NCBI GenBank assembly: GCA_900551155.1
Contig: URVA01000002.1
Location: forward strand, 1 to 46,682
Length of the DNA stretch: 46,682 nucleotides
From: an uncultured Eggerthella sp.
GTDB taxonomy: Bacteria; Actinomycetota; Coriobacteriia; Coriobacteriales; Eggerthellaceae
Direction: 5' to 3'
This document shows positions 7,764-18,100 of the stretch, in pieces; within the stretch, counting starts at the first letter, position 1, and each line of letters opens with the position of its first letter. Under the pieces are notes generated by a model that was not told the DNA's origin, did no database searches, and saw only the letters and a list, made by a program, of their open reading frames with translations. A program made the translations under genes and the position numbers.

Positions 7764-9026
7764 CTAACGCATAGGCCTGTTCTTCGGAATAAAGAGCGTA
7801 ATAGCTATACCTAAGATAGCTATAGCGGTAACGCACAGCATTACTACTTGCAGCCCAAAGTAATCGCCAATCAACCCAAAGACAGGTGTCATTAAGCCGC
7901 CGATGCACACCATAACGCCAAACGATAAACCTGATGCCATTCCTAAGTGATGAGGAACAAAACTTTGTCCCATCGCAACAGCAGATGGATAGGAAATGTC
8001 GCAGGTAAGTGCCAGCAATGCAATAAGAATAAGGGCAATAATAAGTGATCCGTTGAAGGCAAAAATAATTACTTCAACTGCCACGCAAGCATAAGACACG
8101 ATAATCAACTTTTTAGCACCAAGTGCTTGTCCTGCCCATCCTGAGGCAATGGTGCCCACAGCGCATACTAAGGCGAAAAGCGAAATTACTGACGATGCAA
8201 ACGCTTCTTCTTGTCCTAAGTTGTATACCAAGAACAAGGGAATAAACGACAGGAATGCGTAATACATGATGGAGCGGCATGAGATAGCTCCCATGACAAA
8301 ACCGAATCCCACCCAATTATCTTTGTAAAGATTATCAGCTGAAGATCCTTTATCGGGATTGCTGAAGCCAAGGAGTGCTTTGTTTTGAGACAAAAGCACT
8401 GCTGCGCAAAGCGTGGAGGGGATAATGAAGATAAGAGTTCCAGGAAGACCCCATAAGGTAATGGCAGCAGTAGCAACAAGAGGACCAAAGGTAAATCCTA
8501 ATTTGCCGCCAACAGCAAAGATGCTCATGCCCTTGCCTTTTTGTTCTCCTGCGGTCAAATTGCCTAAACGTCCACCTTCAGGATGGAACATGGCAACACC
8601 GATGCCGCTCAGCATAGCAGAAGCCATAATAAGCGGATAACTTGGCAATACGCCAACGCCTGCCATGCCAATTCCTGCCAGGAAAATACCCAACGCCATT
8701 AACCAGGGACGAGGCTTTTTATCGCCTAGCCAGCCAAACAGGGGCTGGATAATTGCTGAAGCTGCATTAGAAGCAAGAAGAAGCGCTGTAACTTCAGCAT
8801 ATGAATAGCCATTATGCAGAACCAAAAACGGAATTACCGCTACCAGCGCACCTTGGTTAAGGTCATCACAAAGATGGGCAACCATCATAAGGTAGCTATA
8901 GCCACGTCCTTGTTTTGGCTTTGCTGACTTTTCGGGTAACGAACTAGTTTTGGAGACTGCTTCTTCCGAAGCATCGACGGAAGTGATTGCTTCTGATGAA
9001 GTAGTATGTTGAGGAGTTTCTGTCAT
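7764..9026 (-). CDS. MFS exporter of the fosmidomycin-resistance (Fsr) type
   Basis: A 420-residue, 12-TM major facilitator permease. It has a ~45-residue polar N-terminal extension rich in Ser, Thr and Glu, then HLCDDLNQGALVAVIPF in TM1 and FHPEGGRLG after TM4, both hallmarks of the Fsr group. Fsr-like proteins export small antimicrobials or metabolites; the natural substrate here is unknown. GGGGT lies a few bases before the ATG. Transcription runs towards the Ser-rich membrane protein, with the hairpin at 7690-7729 between them. The 291-bp region upstream (9027-9317) is shared with a divergent small membrane protein and holds a dyad at 9132. Confidence 0.85.
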   Translation of the reverse strand: MTETPQHTTSSEAITSVDASEEAVSKTSSLPEKSAKPKQGRGYSYLMMVAHLCDDLNQGALVAVIPFLVLHNGYSYAEVTALLLASNAASAIIQPLFGWLGDKKPRPWLMALGIFLAGIGMAGVGVLPSYPLIMASAMLSGIGVAMFHPEGGRLGNLTAGEQKGKGMSIFAVGGKLGFTFGPLVATAAITLWGLPGTLIFIIPSTLCAAVLLSQNKALLGFSNPDKGSSADNLYKDNWVGFGFVMGAISCRSIMYYAFLSFIPLFLVYNLGQEEAFASSVISLFALVCAVGTIASGWAGQALGAKKLIIVSYACVAVEVIIFAFNGSLIIALILIALLALTCDISYPSAVAMGQSFVPHHLGMASGLSFGVMVCIGGLMTPVFGLIGDYFGLQVVMLCVTAIAILGIAITLFIPKNRPMR

Positions 9027-9062
9027 GGCGTACCCCGACTTTTACATGGTTGAATTTATGGT

Positions 9063-9170
9063 ATTGATGGTACGCCATCACGTAGGGATTATTTCATGCG
9101 TTTTCTTCATTAGAATGCATCAAATAATGAATTCTTGTAGCAAGAAGATTTCCGTGTTGATACCATCAAT
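9063..9170. promoter_or_regulatory. dyads in the divergent promoter region of the Fsr-like and small membrane protein genes
   Basis: The region between two divergent genes is AT-rich and non-coding. It holds the palindrome TTCTTG-TAG-CAAGAA at 9132-9146. It also holds a spaced inverted repeat, ATTGATGGTA at 9063-9072 and TACCATCAAT at 9161-9170, bracketing that palindrome. These could be regulator sites, with the outer pair allowing looping. There is no independent support for a specific regulator. Confidence 0.35.
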
Positions 9171-9317
9171 GCATCGTTTTGCGTAATTAATTACTTTTAT
9201 GTTAGTTACGAATACGTATCAAACGGTGGATTTGCGGGGTATCCTGGCTTCTTGTCATGCGTAAATACGTAATTAAACGGTATGATAGAGAAGTAAAAAG
9301 ACAGTAAGGGATTAAGT

Positions 9318-9659
9318 ATGGGTCTCATAGTTAGGATGCTGCAATCGTTACCGTTGGTGATTGTCCTGGTTATCTTGGCAATCGTCATCTATTTTGTGGT
9401 GTCCTGGATGCATTCTCCAACAAAAGCTAAAGAAGTGCTCATTCGATTCTTTACGGTTATTTCTATCGTTATTTCTGCCTTTTTCTTCTTGGCTAGTGCG
9501 TACGCGTTTTTGGAATCGAACGTTCCTGTATTGGAGATTACCGTACCGTTTTTGATCGTAGGTGTTTTATCGCTCATTATTACGCGCATCTGTCGCTGGC
9601 GTTTTGTAAAGAATCATCCTCACTATAAAGACAAAAGCATGCATGTACGCTTCTTGTAA
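9318..9659 (+). CDS. small three-TM membrane protein of unknown function
   Basis: A 113-residue protein with three hydrophobic helices at about residues 10-30 (PLVIVLVILAIVIYFVVSW), 42-63 (FFTVISIVISAFFFLASAYAF) and 70-90 (EITVPFLIVGVLSLIITRI), ending in a basic tail RWRFVKNHPHYKDKSMHV. AAGGGATT precedes ATG 9318. It stands alone, divergent from the Fsr-like exporter and convergent with the ZIP gene. No family recognised. A small membrane accessory protein is all that can be said. Confidence 0.75.
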   Translation: MGLIVRMLQSLPLVIVLVILAIVIYFVVSWMHSPTKAKEVLIRFFTVISIVISAFFFLASAYAFLESNVPVLEITVPFLIVGVLSLIITRICRWRFVKNHPHYKDKSMHVRFL

Positions 9660-9758
9660 GCGTGCCTTAGGTGTAGTCTTTGCTTGTTTTATTTCGATGT
9701 AACCGCTTACTAAACGGGTGTTATTCAGCGTTTGTTTCCAGCGTTCGCTAATAGCATG

Positions 9759-10550
9759 TTATCCAAGTGCCACGTCTAAGATCATCATCAATACGAACCC
9801 GACGGCGAGGGCAATAGCTCCGACGTTAGTGTGCTTACCGCTTTGTGTTTCGGGAATAAGCTCTTCAACGACTACATACATCATAGCGCCTGCGGCAAAA
9901 GCAAGAATGTAGGGTAGTGCTGGAGTCATAATTCCAACAAAGACAAGCATAAGCAAAGCACCAAGGGGTTCTACTACACCAGAAAGGAATCCGTAGAGAA
10001 ACGACTTTTTGCGCGATAACCCAAATGAAAGAAGGGGCGTAGAAATAATGGCACCTTCGGGAACGTTTTGAATAGCAATGCCAATTGCAAGCGCAAGAAC
10101 TCCCGCTAAGGTAATGCTTGTTTCTCCCGTTAGAAAGCCCGCTAACACAACGCCAACAGCCATGCCTTCAGGTAGGTTGTGGAGTGCCACGGCAAAGATA
10201 AGCATAGTGGGGCGCTTCATGGAACATTGAATACCTTCAGGCTCAGTGCTGTCTAAATGCTGATGAGGCAAGAAATGGTCAAAAGCTAAAAGGAATCCCA
10301 TGCCAAGCAAAAAACCTATTGCAGCAGGTAGCCAGCCGACAACCTGCTGCTCTTGAGCCATTTCTATTGCGGGTATCAGTAAGCTCCAGATAGAAGCGGC
10401 TATCATGACGCCCGCTGCAAAACCAAGAAGGATTTTCTGAACCAGATCATTCATATCTTTCTTAAGAAAGAAAACGAAGGCAGAACCCAACGTGGTTCCT
10501 AGCAGTGGAAGTGTTAGCGCTATAAGGGTGCTCAGTGTTGCTTCGCTCAT
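9759..10550 (-). CDS. ZIP-family divalent metal transporter
   Basis: A 263-residue, eight-TM protein of the ZIP family, which brings zinc or other divalent metals into the cytoplasm. The two binding motifs are plain: HNLPEG at residues 124-129 and QNVPEG at 161-166, corresponding to the TM4 and TM5 metal site. A short His-containing loop (FDHFLPHQHLD, residues 90-100) lies between TM3 and TM4, as is usual. GGAT lies upstream of the ATG. The gene starts 18 bp after the stop of the upstream pepF fusion gene on the same strand, so the two are likely co-transcribed; PepF is a zinc peptidase, so the pairing may be functional. No zinc-regulator operator was identified. Confidence 0.9.
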   Translation of the reverse strand: MSEATLSTLIALTLPLLGTTLGSAFVFFLKKDMNDLVQKILLGFAAGVMIAASIWSLLIPAIEMAQEQQVVGWLPAAIGFLLGMGFLLAFDHFLPHQHLDSTEPEGIQCSMKRPTMLIFAVALHNLPEGMAVGVVLAGFLTGETSITLAGVLALAIGIAIQNVPEGAIISTPLLSFGLSRKKSFLYGFLSGVVEPLGALLMLVFVGIMTPALPYILAFAAGAMMYVVVEELIPETQSGKHTNVGAIALAVGFVLMMILDVALG

Positions 10551-10567
10551 AACGTATCCTTATGGCA

Positions 10568-12922
10568 TTAGCCTAATGCAATTAGTTGTTCGATACGCAC
10601 AACAATGGCAGCAGGATTCATTTGAGCGAAGTCTTTAGTGGCTTCTTCAAATTCTTTGGCCGTTTCTCCTTCTGGCAGTACCAAGGAAAGCTTAAGGCGT
10701 GCGCCTGCGTAGCGATCTTGCTTTTCCTTAGCTTCGGGGTGACTTACTTCATAAACACCCCATGCCTGCTTGGTGCGTTCAAGGTTCTTGCGTGAGCGGT
10801 TTTGCGCAAGGAAGAATACCAGGTGTTGTTCATCAAGCATACGGGGTACAAATATTGCCGCATCGGGCGTGTTGTCTTCGTTGGTAGTTGCCAGGACAAA
10901 AATGCCTTCCATTTTCGCAAGCGATTCTCCCAACTGTTTTGCATTTAAGTTGGTGAAACGATTGGTAGTAGCATCAGGTACAGCTGGAGTGTCAGTTGCG
11001 TCTGGAGCACCCGATACAGCCGAAGTGTCAGTTGTATCTGGAACACCCGATACAGTCGAAGCGCCAGTTGTATCAGAGGTGGTCGCAGCGCTTGAAGAAG
11101 ATTCAGTGCTGTTGTTTTCTTTGAGGGAGTGGCAGGTGTTAGCCATCTCGTCAATCATGGTATCGAATTGAGCTAAAGCATCTTCTATAGGCAGCGTGCT
11201 CATCATGTCAACGCCTGCCCCGCGTAAAAGTTCAATAGGAGGCTTGGAGCTGCCGCCTTTTAAGAAATTCAGATAGTCGTCACGCTCTTGGATGCCGCCA
11301 TTCAAAATGCGTTGCGAAAGAGCAATGGCAGCGGCGAACCCTGTTGCGTACTGATATACATAGAAGCAGTAATAGAAATGGGGAATGCGCGCCCATTCAA
11401 GAGCAATGTTGTCATCTACAACAATGTCACTACCGAAGTAGTCTTCGTTAAGTTTGTGATAGATTTCGCACAAGGCATCAGCGGTAATGCCAACTCCTTG
11501 AGCAGCAAGTTCGCTTACTTTTAATTCAAATTCGGCAAACATAGTTTGACGATATAGGGTAGCGCGGAATTGCTCCAAGAAGTGGTTCAGGAAATAGGCG
11601 CGTTCACGCTCATTTTTTGCGTGTTCCAAGAAGTAGTGGGTTAGCAGAGCTTCATTGCAGGTAGAGGCAACTTCCGCAACGAAAATAACGTAATCCGAAT
11701 AACAGCTTGGTTGATGTTCGCAAGATAGGTAGGTATGGATGGAATGTCCCATTTCGTGAATTAGGGTAAATACGTCGTCCAGTTTTCCTTGGAAATTCAT
11801 AAGGATAACGGGATGCATGCCGAACCCGCCTGCCGAATAGGCACCGCTGCGCTTGCCTGGCGTTTCGTATACGTCAACCCAACGTTCAGATAAACCTTTG
11901 CGCACCAGAGCTAAATACTCTTCACCCATAGGCTTGAGAGCTTCAAGAATAATTTCGCATGCTTGTTCATAGGTAAAGGTCAGATCGATGTCATCTACGA
12001 TAGGTACGTACAAATCAGAAAAACGAAGCTCATCAACACCCAAAAGCTCTTTGCGCAATTTCACATATTTATGTAGAGCGGGCAAATTGTGATGAACTGC
12101 CTCAATAAGGTTTGTGTATACCTCGGTCGGTACTTCGTTGCCATCCAAAGCGCTAGCGAGCATCGAAGGATATTTTCGTGCATCGGAATAGAACTTGAGC
12201 TGTTTGTTTTGTGCGCCAAGCGTTGCTGCGAAGGTGTTTCTGAATTGCTTGTATGTGGAATAAAGAGATTGGTAAGCATTTTCGCGCAGAGTTCTGTCGG
12301 AAGACATCATCAAAGGAATGTAGCTGCCATGAGTAACGGGATGCGCTTCGCCTTTTGAATCAAGTGCGTCTTCGAAAGAGAGATCGGCATCATTGAGCAG
12401 TGAAAACACATTTTCTGGCTGGCTTGCCATGTCACCCGCACTTGCGAGCAGTTTTTCTTCGGCAGGGGTTAGAACATGGTCGCGACGGCGGAAGATAACG
12501 TCAAGCGCACGGCGGTACAGTTCTAAATCAGGGCATTGCTGATAGAACTGATTCATAGTTTCATCGTTGATGCTAAGTAGCTCGGAAGCAAACCACGAAC
12601 ATGCGCCCGATATTGATACGTACAAAGACATAACTTGGCTTGAATAGTCTTGGTAGAGGCTTGATCGAGTATCTTCATCCGCTTTGCGATTGGCATAATT
12701 AACCAACTTGCTAAGTTCAATGCTCATTTCGTCATCGAAGCGTAAATACTCAAGTAGAGTTTCGGGTGATTGAGAAATGCGTCCCTGAAACGAGAGGCAT
12801 TGTTCGGGATAGTTTTTGGCTTTTTCAAGCGCAGACAAAAACGCTTCATCATTTTCAAAGATGCTTGTTAAATCCCAACGGTATTGTTCGCTAATTTCAT
12901 CACGAGAAGAATAGGTGGTCAT
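10568..12922 (-). CDS. pepF: oligoendopeptidase F fused to a flavin-reductase-like split-barrel domain
   Basis: A 784-residue protein, about 180 longer than a normal PepF. Residues 1-600 form an M3B oligoendopeptidase F: zinc site HEMGH at 389-393, third ligand in VAEVAS shortly after, and the PepF C-terminal helices (IPHFYYCFYVYQYATGFAAA). It cleaves medium-sized peptides in the cytoplasm. A Thr/Ser/Asp/Pro-rich linker (~residues 610-655) made of 12-residue repeats follows. The last ~125 residues (from LNAKQLGESLAKMEGIFVLATTNEDNTPDAAIF) resemble the pyridoxamine-phosphate-oxidase-like FMN-binding split barrel. AAAGGAGA precedes the ATG. No stop or frame change separates the parts, so this appears to be a true fusion. 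The role of the C-terminal domain is unknown. Confidence 0.88.
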   Translation of the reverse strand: MTTYSSRDEISEQYRWDLTSIFENDEAFLSALEKAKNYPEQCLSFQGRISQSPETLLEYLRFDDEMSIELSKLVNYANRKADEDTRSSLYQDYSSQVMSLYVSISGACSWFASELLSINDETMNQFYQQCPDLELYRRALDVIFRRRDHVLTPAEEKLLASAGDMASQPENVFSLLNDADLSFEDALDSKGEAHPVTHGSYIPLMMSSDRTLRENAYQSLYSTYKQFRNTFAATLGAQNKQLKFYSDARKYPSMLASALDGNEVPTEVYTNLIEAVHHNLPALHKYVKLRKELLGVDELRFSDLYVPIVDDIDLTFTYEQACEIILEALKPMGEEYLALVRKGLSERWVDVYETPGKRSGAYSAGGFGMHPVILMNFQGKLDDVFTLIHEMGHSIHTYLSCEHQPSCYSDYVIFVAEVASTCNEALLTHYFLEHAKNERERAYFLNHFLEQFRATLYRQTMFAEFELKVSELAAQGVGITADALCEIYHKLNEDYFGSDIVVDDNIALEWARIPHFYYCFYVYQYATGFAAAIALSQRILNGGIQERDDYLNFLKGGSSKPPIELLRGAGVDMMSTLPIEDALAQFDTMIDEMANTCHSLKENNSTESSSSAATTSDTTGASTVSGVPDTTDTSAVSGAPDATDTPAVPDATTNRFTNLNAKQLGESLAKMEGIFVLATTNEDNTPDAAIFVPRMLDEQHLVFFLAQNRSRKNLERTKQAWGVYEVSHPEAKEKQDRYAGARLKLSLVLPEGETAKEFEEATKDFAQMNPAAIVVRIEQLIALG
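10986..11076 (-). repeat. 36-bp tandem repeat encoding the PepF linker
   Basis: Two full 36-bp units (10986-11021 and 11022-11057) and a partial third (11058-11076) encode the 12-residue repeat D-T/A-T-D-T-S/P-A-V-S-G-A/V-P. The units are in frame, so copy-number change would lengthen or shorten the linker between peptidase and flavin-barrel domains without breaking the gene. Confidence 0.8.
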
Positions 12923-13024
12923 ACAGGTCTCCTTTAAGCTTTAAAGCTCGTGCGTACGTGGTGAACAGCAGGTGAGGTTTTCTAACTGTTCTTCCGTGCT
13001 TTTGTTTTCGGAGACAATACTACG

Positions 13025-15046
13025 TCAATTAACAAGCTTGCGCTGCTGATATAGACCATTGTCATAAAAATGCAGCTTTCGGTAATATCCGCGAGTTCCA
13101 ATTGCGCTGATAACATTGATGCGTTCATAGCCCGCAGCGCGCGCTAGTTCGCATGCTTTTTCGACGAGCTGAGTGCCTAAGCCGTGGTGCTGTGCGCCTG
13201 TTCCTTGTTTGGTAAGTTTGGCTACTCGTCCATATACGTGAACCTCGCGAATCATGGCTTCGCGGGGCTTGATGGGCAAGATTGCTTCTTTTTCGGATGC
13301 GGTTGATTCTTGGTCAAGCGTGTTATGTAGGCGCGAAATTGCATCGTCTTTCGGTAGTGAAAGACGTAAAAATCCTGCAATTTTCCCTTCGGGAGTAATC
13401 CACTGCAAGAAGCGCTCGCTTGTGGTAGTAGTTTCGTAGGTAACGATGTCAAGCGATAAGGTTTCTGGATCGATATCCGCCAAACTTACTTCGCGATGGC
13501 GTATTTCCTTGGTAACAAGTCCTTCAGAATCAATGCGGTTTTCTACGAGTTGGCGCAAGTTAACCTTTTTGTTGCCTGCCACAATATCAGGTGCAGAAAT
13601 ATCGCGAATCATGCGAGAAATGCGAGTGAAGGCAGGAGTTGCGCAGGTATCAGCAACAAGCACGTCAATGAGCTGATCTTCGGGATAGGGCTTCCAGGTG
13701 CCGTCGTGATAGTGAGCAACAAGTCCTGTGCCGTCAACCAAAACGCAAGGGTAGAGCTTTATCTCGTCTGGCTGGAAGGGTGTTTCGTTTACCAGACGAA
13801 GATAGTCTTGTTTGTCGGATTCGGGTGTTGCTCCCAAAAGATTCACCATGGCATGAATGTGCGTTTTGAAGCCAAACAGACGCAGCGTTTCAAAGGCGCT
13901 TTGGATTTGCGCTGTTGATGTGTAGCGATTGTTTTGAGTGCGCACCTGTTCGTCAAGACTCTGAATACCCATTTGTACTTTTGTGCAGCCGAGACGACGA
14001 AGGGTTAAGGCATGATAAGGCGTAATTCTCTCAGGCCGTGTTTCTATTACAAGACCCACAACGCGATGCTGTGCGGATTCGTTTATGTGATGTTCGTTTT
14101 CTAGCTCTTCCCACGTTGCGTTTTGCCAAAAGGCAACGTCTTGCCAGGCTTTGTTTGTACCATAGTGCAAGTCAAAGGCCTGGTTATAGGTGAGCTCCTG
14201 GTCGAAGATGCGTTTTTGTAGGGCGTTTGTTTGCTGTATAAGGGTTTTAGGGTCGCTTGATAGGCCAGCATTTTCGTAACGGGCGCGACGAAGAGGTACT
14301 TCTTTTTGCGCGGCGCTTCCATCATTAAGGGCGCGGAATAATTCTCGAACGAACCAAATTTGATAGGAAAGAGAATAATCGCTCCAAGTGCCGCCAAGAA
14401 TAATGAGCTCTACCTTGTCGGTTACATGCCCCATTTCAGTGAGCGCCTTCAGGCGTGCTGCTACTTGGAGGTAGGGGTCAAAAAACGTTCTTTCGGCTCG
14501 TTGACAAGCGGGCTCGTCAGATAAATAACTTTTCGGCATGCGCAGATCGTTGGGGCAATAAAGGCAATTACTGGAGCATTTCCAAGGCTTGGTTAAAACC
14601 GTAATTGTAGCAACTCCAGATGCCGTGCGCCGTGGTTTCATTTGAAGGGTGCGCTCAATGCGCCGCTGCTGTTCTTCGGAGAAACCCCATTGTGCCCAAT
14701 GGTCGGGATCGTTGCGCTTTACATCCAGGTAGTACGCAATAAGATGACGTTTAGACAAAGGGCGAACAGGGTTTATTTTGGCGCCTACTGCATCGAGTGC
14801 TGGCGAATTATTGGTTGTGCTAGATGCTGCTTCGTCGCTTGCCACATTAAGTATTCGTGCGCTATCAGTTGCGCTGGGCTCCAACGCACTTCCCGCTTTT
14901 TGCAAGGATGGTCGTCTGTTCTGAGGTGCTTTCGCTTCTTCTAAAATGCGCTTGTTGTGACGATTGATCACCTTGGTTAAGGCGCGATCATCCAAATAGT
15001 CAAGCGTCTTAAGCTGTTCTGCTATGTCTAAAAGTGCTTTTTCCAT
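13025..15046 (-). CDS. Elp3-like radical SAM / GNAT tRNA-uridine modification enzyme, apparently leaderless
   Basis: A 673-residue stand-alone Elp3 homologue. The radical-SAM cluster motif is CSSNCLYC with C157, C161 and C164. Downstream are the Elp3 signature SYLSDEP...RAERTFFDPYLQVAARL and DKVELIILGGTW, then the second half of the barrel (MGIQSLDEQV) and a C-terminal GNAT acetyltransferase (HHGLGTQLVEKACELARAAGYERINVISAIGTRGYYRKLHF). Known Elp3 enzymes use SAM and acetyl-CoA to carboxymethylate the wobble uridine U34 of tRNA. The first ~120 residues are a helical basic region, as in the family. There is no Shine-Dalgarno; a perfect TATAAT (on the minus strand, 15059-15054) ends 7 nt before ATG 15046, so the mRNA may be leaderless. 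A Trm9-like methyltransferase gene lies 4.4 kb away. Confidence 0.88.
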   Translation of the reverse strand: MEKALLDIAEQLKTLDYLDDRALTKVINRHNKRILEEAKAPQNRRPSLQKAGSALEPSATDSARILNVASDEAASSTTNNSPALDAVGAKINPVRPLSKRHLIAYYLDVKRNDPDHWAQWGFSEEQQRRIERTLQMKPRRTASGVATITVLTKPWKCSSNCLYCPNDLRMPKSYLSDEPACQRAERTFFDPYLQVAARLKALTEMGHVTDKVELIILGGTWSDYSLSYQIWFVRELFRALNDGSAAQKEVPLRRARYENAGLSSDPKTLIQQTNALQKRIFDQELTYNQAFDLHYGTNKAWQDVAFWQNATWEELENEHHINESAQHRVVGLVIETRPERITPYHALTLRRLGCTKVQMGIQSLDEQVRTQNNRYTSTAQIQSAFETLRLFGFKTHIHAMVNLLGATPESDKQDYLRLVNETPFQPDEIKLYPCVLVDGTGLVAHYHDGTWKPYPEDQLIDVLVADTCATPAFTRISRMIRDISAPDIVAGNKKVNLRQLVENRIDSEGLVTKEIRHREVSLADIDPETLSLDIVTYETTTTSERFLQWITPEGKIAGFLRLSLPKDDAISRLHNTLDQESTASEKEAILPIKPREAMIREVHVYGRVAKLTKQGTGAQHHGLGTQLVEKACELARAAGYERINVISAIGTRGYYRKLHFYDNGLYQQRKLVN

Positions 15047-15077
15047 GTCAGCGATTATATAGGTAGTTTTAATTGCG

Positions 15078-15141
15078 GTGTTTCGCGAAACACAAAACTC
15101 TTAGAACGCACGCTCTAAAAAGACCCGCGGTGTCGTATTAT
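15078..15141. promoter_or_regulatory. divergent purL / elp3-like promoter region with a perfect 16-bp palindrome
   Basis: GTGTTTCGCGAAACAC at 15078-15093 is a perfect palindrome. It overlaps the place expected for the -35 of the leftward elp3-like promoter (its TATAAT is at 15054-15059). To the right, AGAACGCACGCTCT (15103-15116) is an imperfect dyad, and TATTAT at 15136-15141 is a plausible -10 for purL. I see no clear TTGACA on either side, so an activator or a non-consensus promoter is likely. Which regulator binds is unknown; a purine regulator is an obvious thought but is unsupported. Confidence 0.5.
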
Positions 15142-15189
15142 AGAGACGTCTGTTTTTAACTATCATTTTTTCTACGAAGGGTAGGATTC

Positions 15190-18100
15190 ATGGTCTCTCG
15201 CGTTTATGTTGAGAAGAAACCTGGTTTCGATGTTGAAGCGCATCAGCTTCTGCAGGAATTGCATACCGTCATTACAGACGGGCTACCATCAACAGTTACG
15301 CTGCGCATCATTAATATGTATGACGTAGAAGGTATTACTGATGAGCTGTTTAATCAGTGTGTACCTACCGTATTTAGCGAGCCTCAGGTAGATAATGCAT
15401 CGCTTGAGCTTCCTGTCGAAGGCGTGCGTATGGGTGCGGCTGGTAGCGGTGAAGGGGTCGTTGAAGTACCCGAGGGTATTTCCCTTTTTGCGGTAGAGCC
15501 TTTGCCTGGTCAGTTCGATCAGCGCGCTGATTCTGCAAGTGAGTGCATCCAGCTTATTTCTCAGGGCGAGCGTCCAACAGTTCGTGCAGTGAAGATCTAT
15601 GTGCTTGAAGGTAGCTTATCCGATGAGGCACTGGCAGCTATCAAGCGCTACGTTATTAACCCTATCGAATCTCGTGAAGCATCGCTTGCTTTACGCGATA
15701 CGCTATCTATGCAAATTCCAGAGCCTCAACCTGTCGAGGTAGTGAACGGCTTTATCGATTTAGACGAAGCTGGTCTTAATCAGTTCTTGGCCGATCGTGG
15801 GCTTGCGATGGACTTGGCGGATATCACGTTCTTCCAGAAGTATTTCCGCGATACCGAAAAACGCAATCCTACTATTACGGAAATTAAAGTGGTTGACACC
15901 TATTGGTCTGACCATTGTCGTCACACTACCTTTGGTACCGAACTTACTAACGTTCAAATTGATGACGAGGTAGTAAAGCTTGCCTTTGATAAATACCTTG
16001 CAATGCGCTCTGAATTGGGTCGCGAGCACAAACCAGTTTGTTTGATGGATATGGGCACAATTGGCGCAAAGTACTTGCGTGCTCATGGTGGCTTGAAGGA
16101 TTTGGACGAATCCGAAGAAGTAAATGCGTGCACGGTAAAGTGCAAGGTAGATGTTGATGGTGAAGAGCAGGATTGGCTGTTCTTGTTCAAGAATGAAACC
16201 CATAACCATCCAACAGAAATTGAACCTTTTGGTGGCGCTGCAACCTGCGTTGGTGGCGCTATTCGTGACCCTTTGTCTGGCCGTAGCTATGTATATCAAG
16301 CAATGCGCGTAACGGGTGCAGGCGATCCAACCGTTCCTGTGTCAGAGACGCTGGAAGGTAAGCTTCCTCAGCGCAAGTTGGTTACTACTGCGGCGGCAGG
16401 TTATTCGTCTTACGGCAACCAAATTGGCTTGGCAACAGGTCAGGTGCATGAGCTGTATCATCCAGGCTATGTGGCAAAGCGCATGGAGGTTGGTGCGGTA
16501 GTTGGTGCTACTCCTGCCAATCATGTTCGTCGCGAAGAGCCAGCTCCAGGGGATAAGATTATTTTGCTTGGCGGTCGTACTGGTCGCGACGGCATTGGCG
16601 GTGCAACGGGTTCTTCTAAAACGCAAAATGTTGAAAGCATCGAAACTTCAGGTGCTGAAGTTCAAAAGGGTAACGCTCCTGTTGAGCGCAAGATTCAGCG
16701 TTTGTTCCGTCGTGGTGAAGCATGCCGCTTAATTAAGCGTTGTAACGACTTTGGCGCGGGCGGTGTTTCTGTTTCTATTGGCGAGCTGTGCGACGGCTTG
16801 CTCATTGACCTGAACCAGGTTCCCAAAAAATATGAAGGCCTTGATGGCACTGAACTGGCTATTTCCGAAAGTCAGGAGCGCATGTCCGTTGCTCTGGCAG
16901 CTGAAGATGTTGACGAATTCATTGGTTATGCTCACGAAGAAAACTTGGAAGCTACTGTAGTTGCTACCGTTACTGAAGAGAAGCGTTTGCGCATGGAATG
17001 GAATGGCGATGCCATTGTTGATGTAAGCCGTGAATTCTTAGCTTCAAATGGTGCGCCAAAGCATCAGGATGTGCGCGTTGAGCAAGGCGAAACCTACGAG
17101 CCTTCTTGGGCTGGCGACACGCTGGCGGAGCGTATGAATTCACTTGTAACCGATTTGAATGTGTGCTCAAACAAGGGCTTAGGCGAGCGCTTTGACTCCA
17201 CCATCGGCGCTGCAACGGTATTGATGCCCTTTGGTGGTAAGAATCAGCTTACGCCTGCTCAGGCCATGGTTTCTAAATTCCCTGTTGATGGTGAAACCAC
17301 CACGGCGAGTGCTATGGCTTGGGGCTTTAATCCTTATCTGTCTGAAAAGAACCAATTCAAGGGTGCCTATCTTGCGGTTGTAGAAAGCGTGGCTCGCCTT
17401 GTTGCGACGGGCTTTACTCGCGAGGCGGCTTATCTTTCTTTGCAAGAGTACTTTGAGCGTTTGCGTAATGAACCTATCCGTTGGGGTAAGCCAACTGCAT
17501 CAGTATTGGGCGCTTTGATGGCTCAGGTTGATTTGAAGATTGGTGCCATTGGCGGCAAGGACTCCATGTCGGGTAGCTTTGAGGACTTGGATGTTCCGCC
17601 AACGCTTATTAGTTTCGCGGTATCGACCGGTTCAATCGACCGTGTGGTTTCTCCAGAATTCAAGCGTGCAGGCAGCAAGGTAGTTCGCATCGCGCCACGC
17701 TTCTACGACGAAGATTCACTGGTACCTGATGTTGAAGGAATGAACGCTACCTTCGATCTGATGGAACGCTTAATCGGTGAAGGTTCAGTGGCTGCTGCGG
17801 CAACGCCTGGCTATGGCTGCATGGCAGAGGTGCTATTCAAGATGTGCGTTGGTAACGGTCTTGGCTTGAAGCTTACTGACGCGGGTGCTGAAGACGCTGC
17901 AGCAAGCAATATTGAGCTTGATGATTTGTTTACGCTTGCTTATGGCAGCTTTGTAGTTGAACTGGCAGAGGGTGGTGATCTTCAGGCTATTTTATCTGAG
18001 GCTAGCGATTTGGTAAGCGTTATCGAACTGGGCGAAACCACATCCGATTATGTCTTTGAGGCGTTTGGTGAAACCATTGATATGGCGCAACTTCAAGAGG

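Noticed and set aside
15760..16299. 179-codon minus-strand frame inside purL
   Set aside because: Antisense to conserved PurL motifs (HCRHTTF, NETHNHPTE); composition shows no protein-like pattern.
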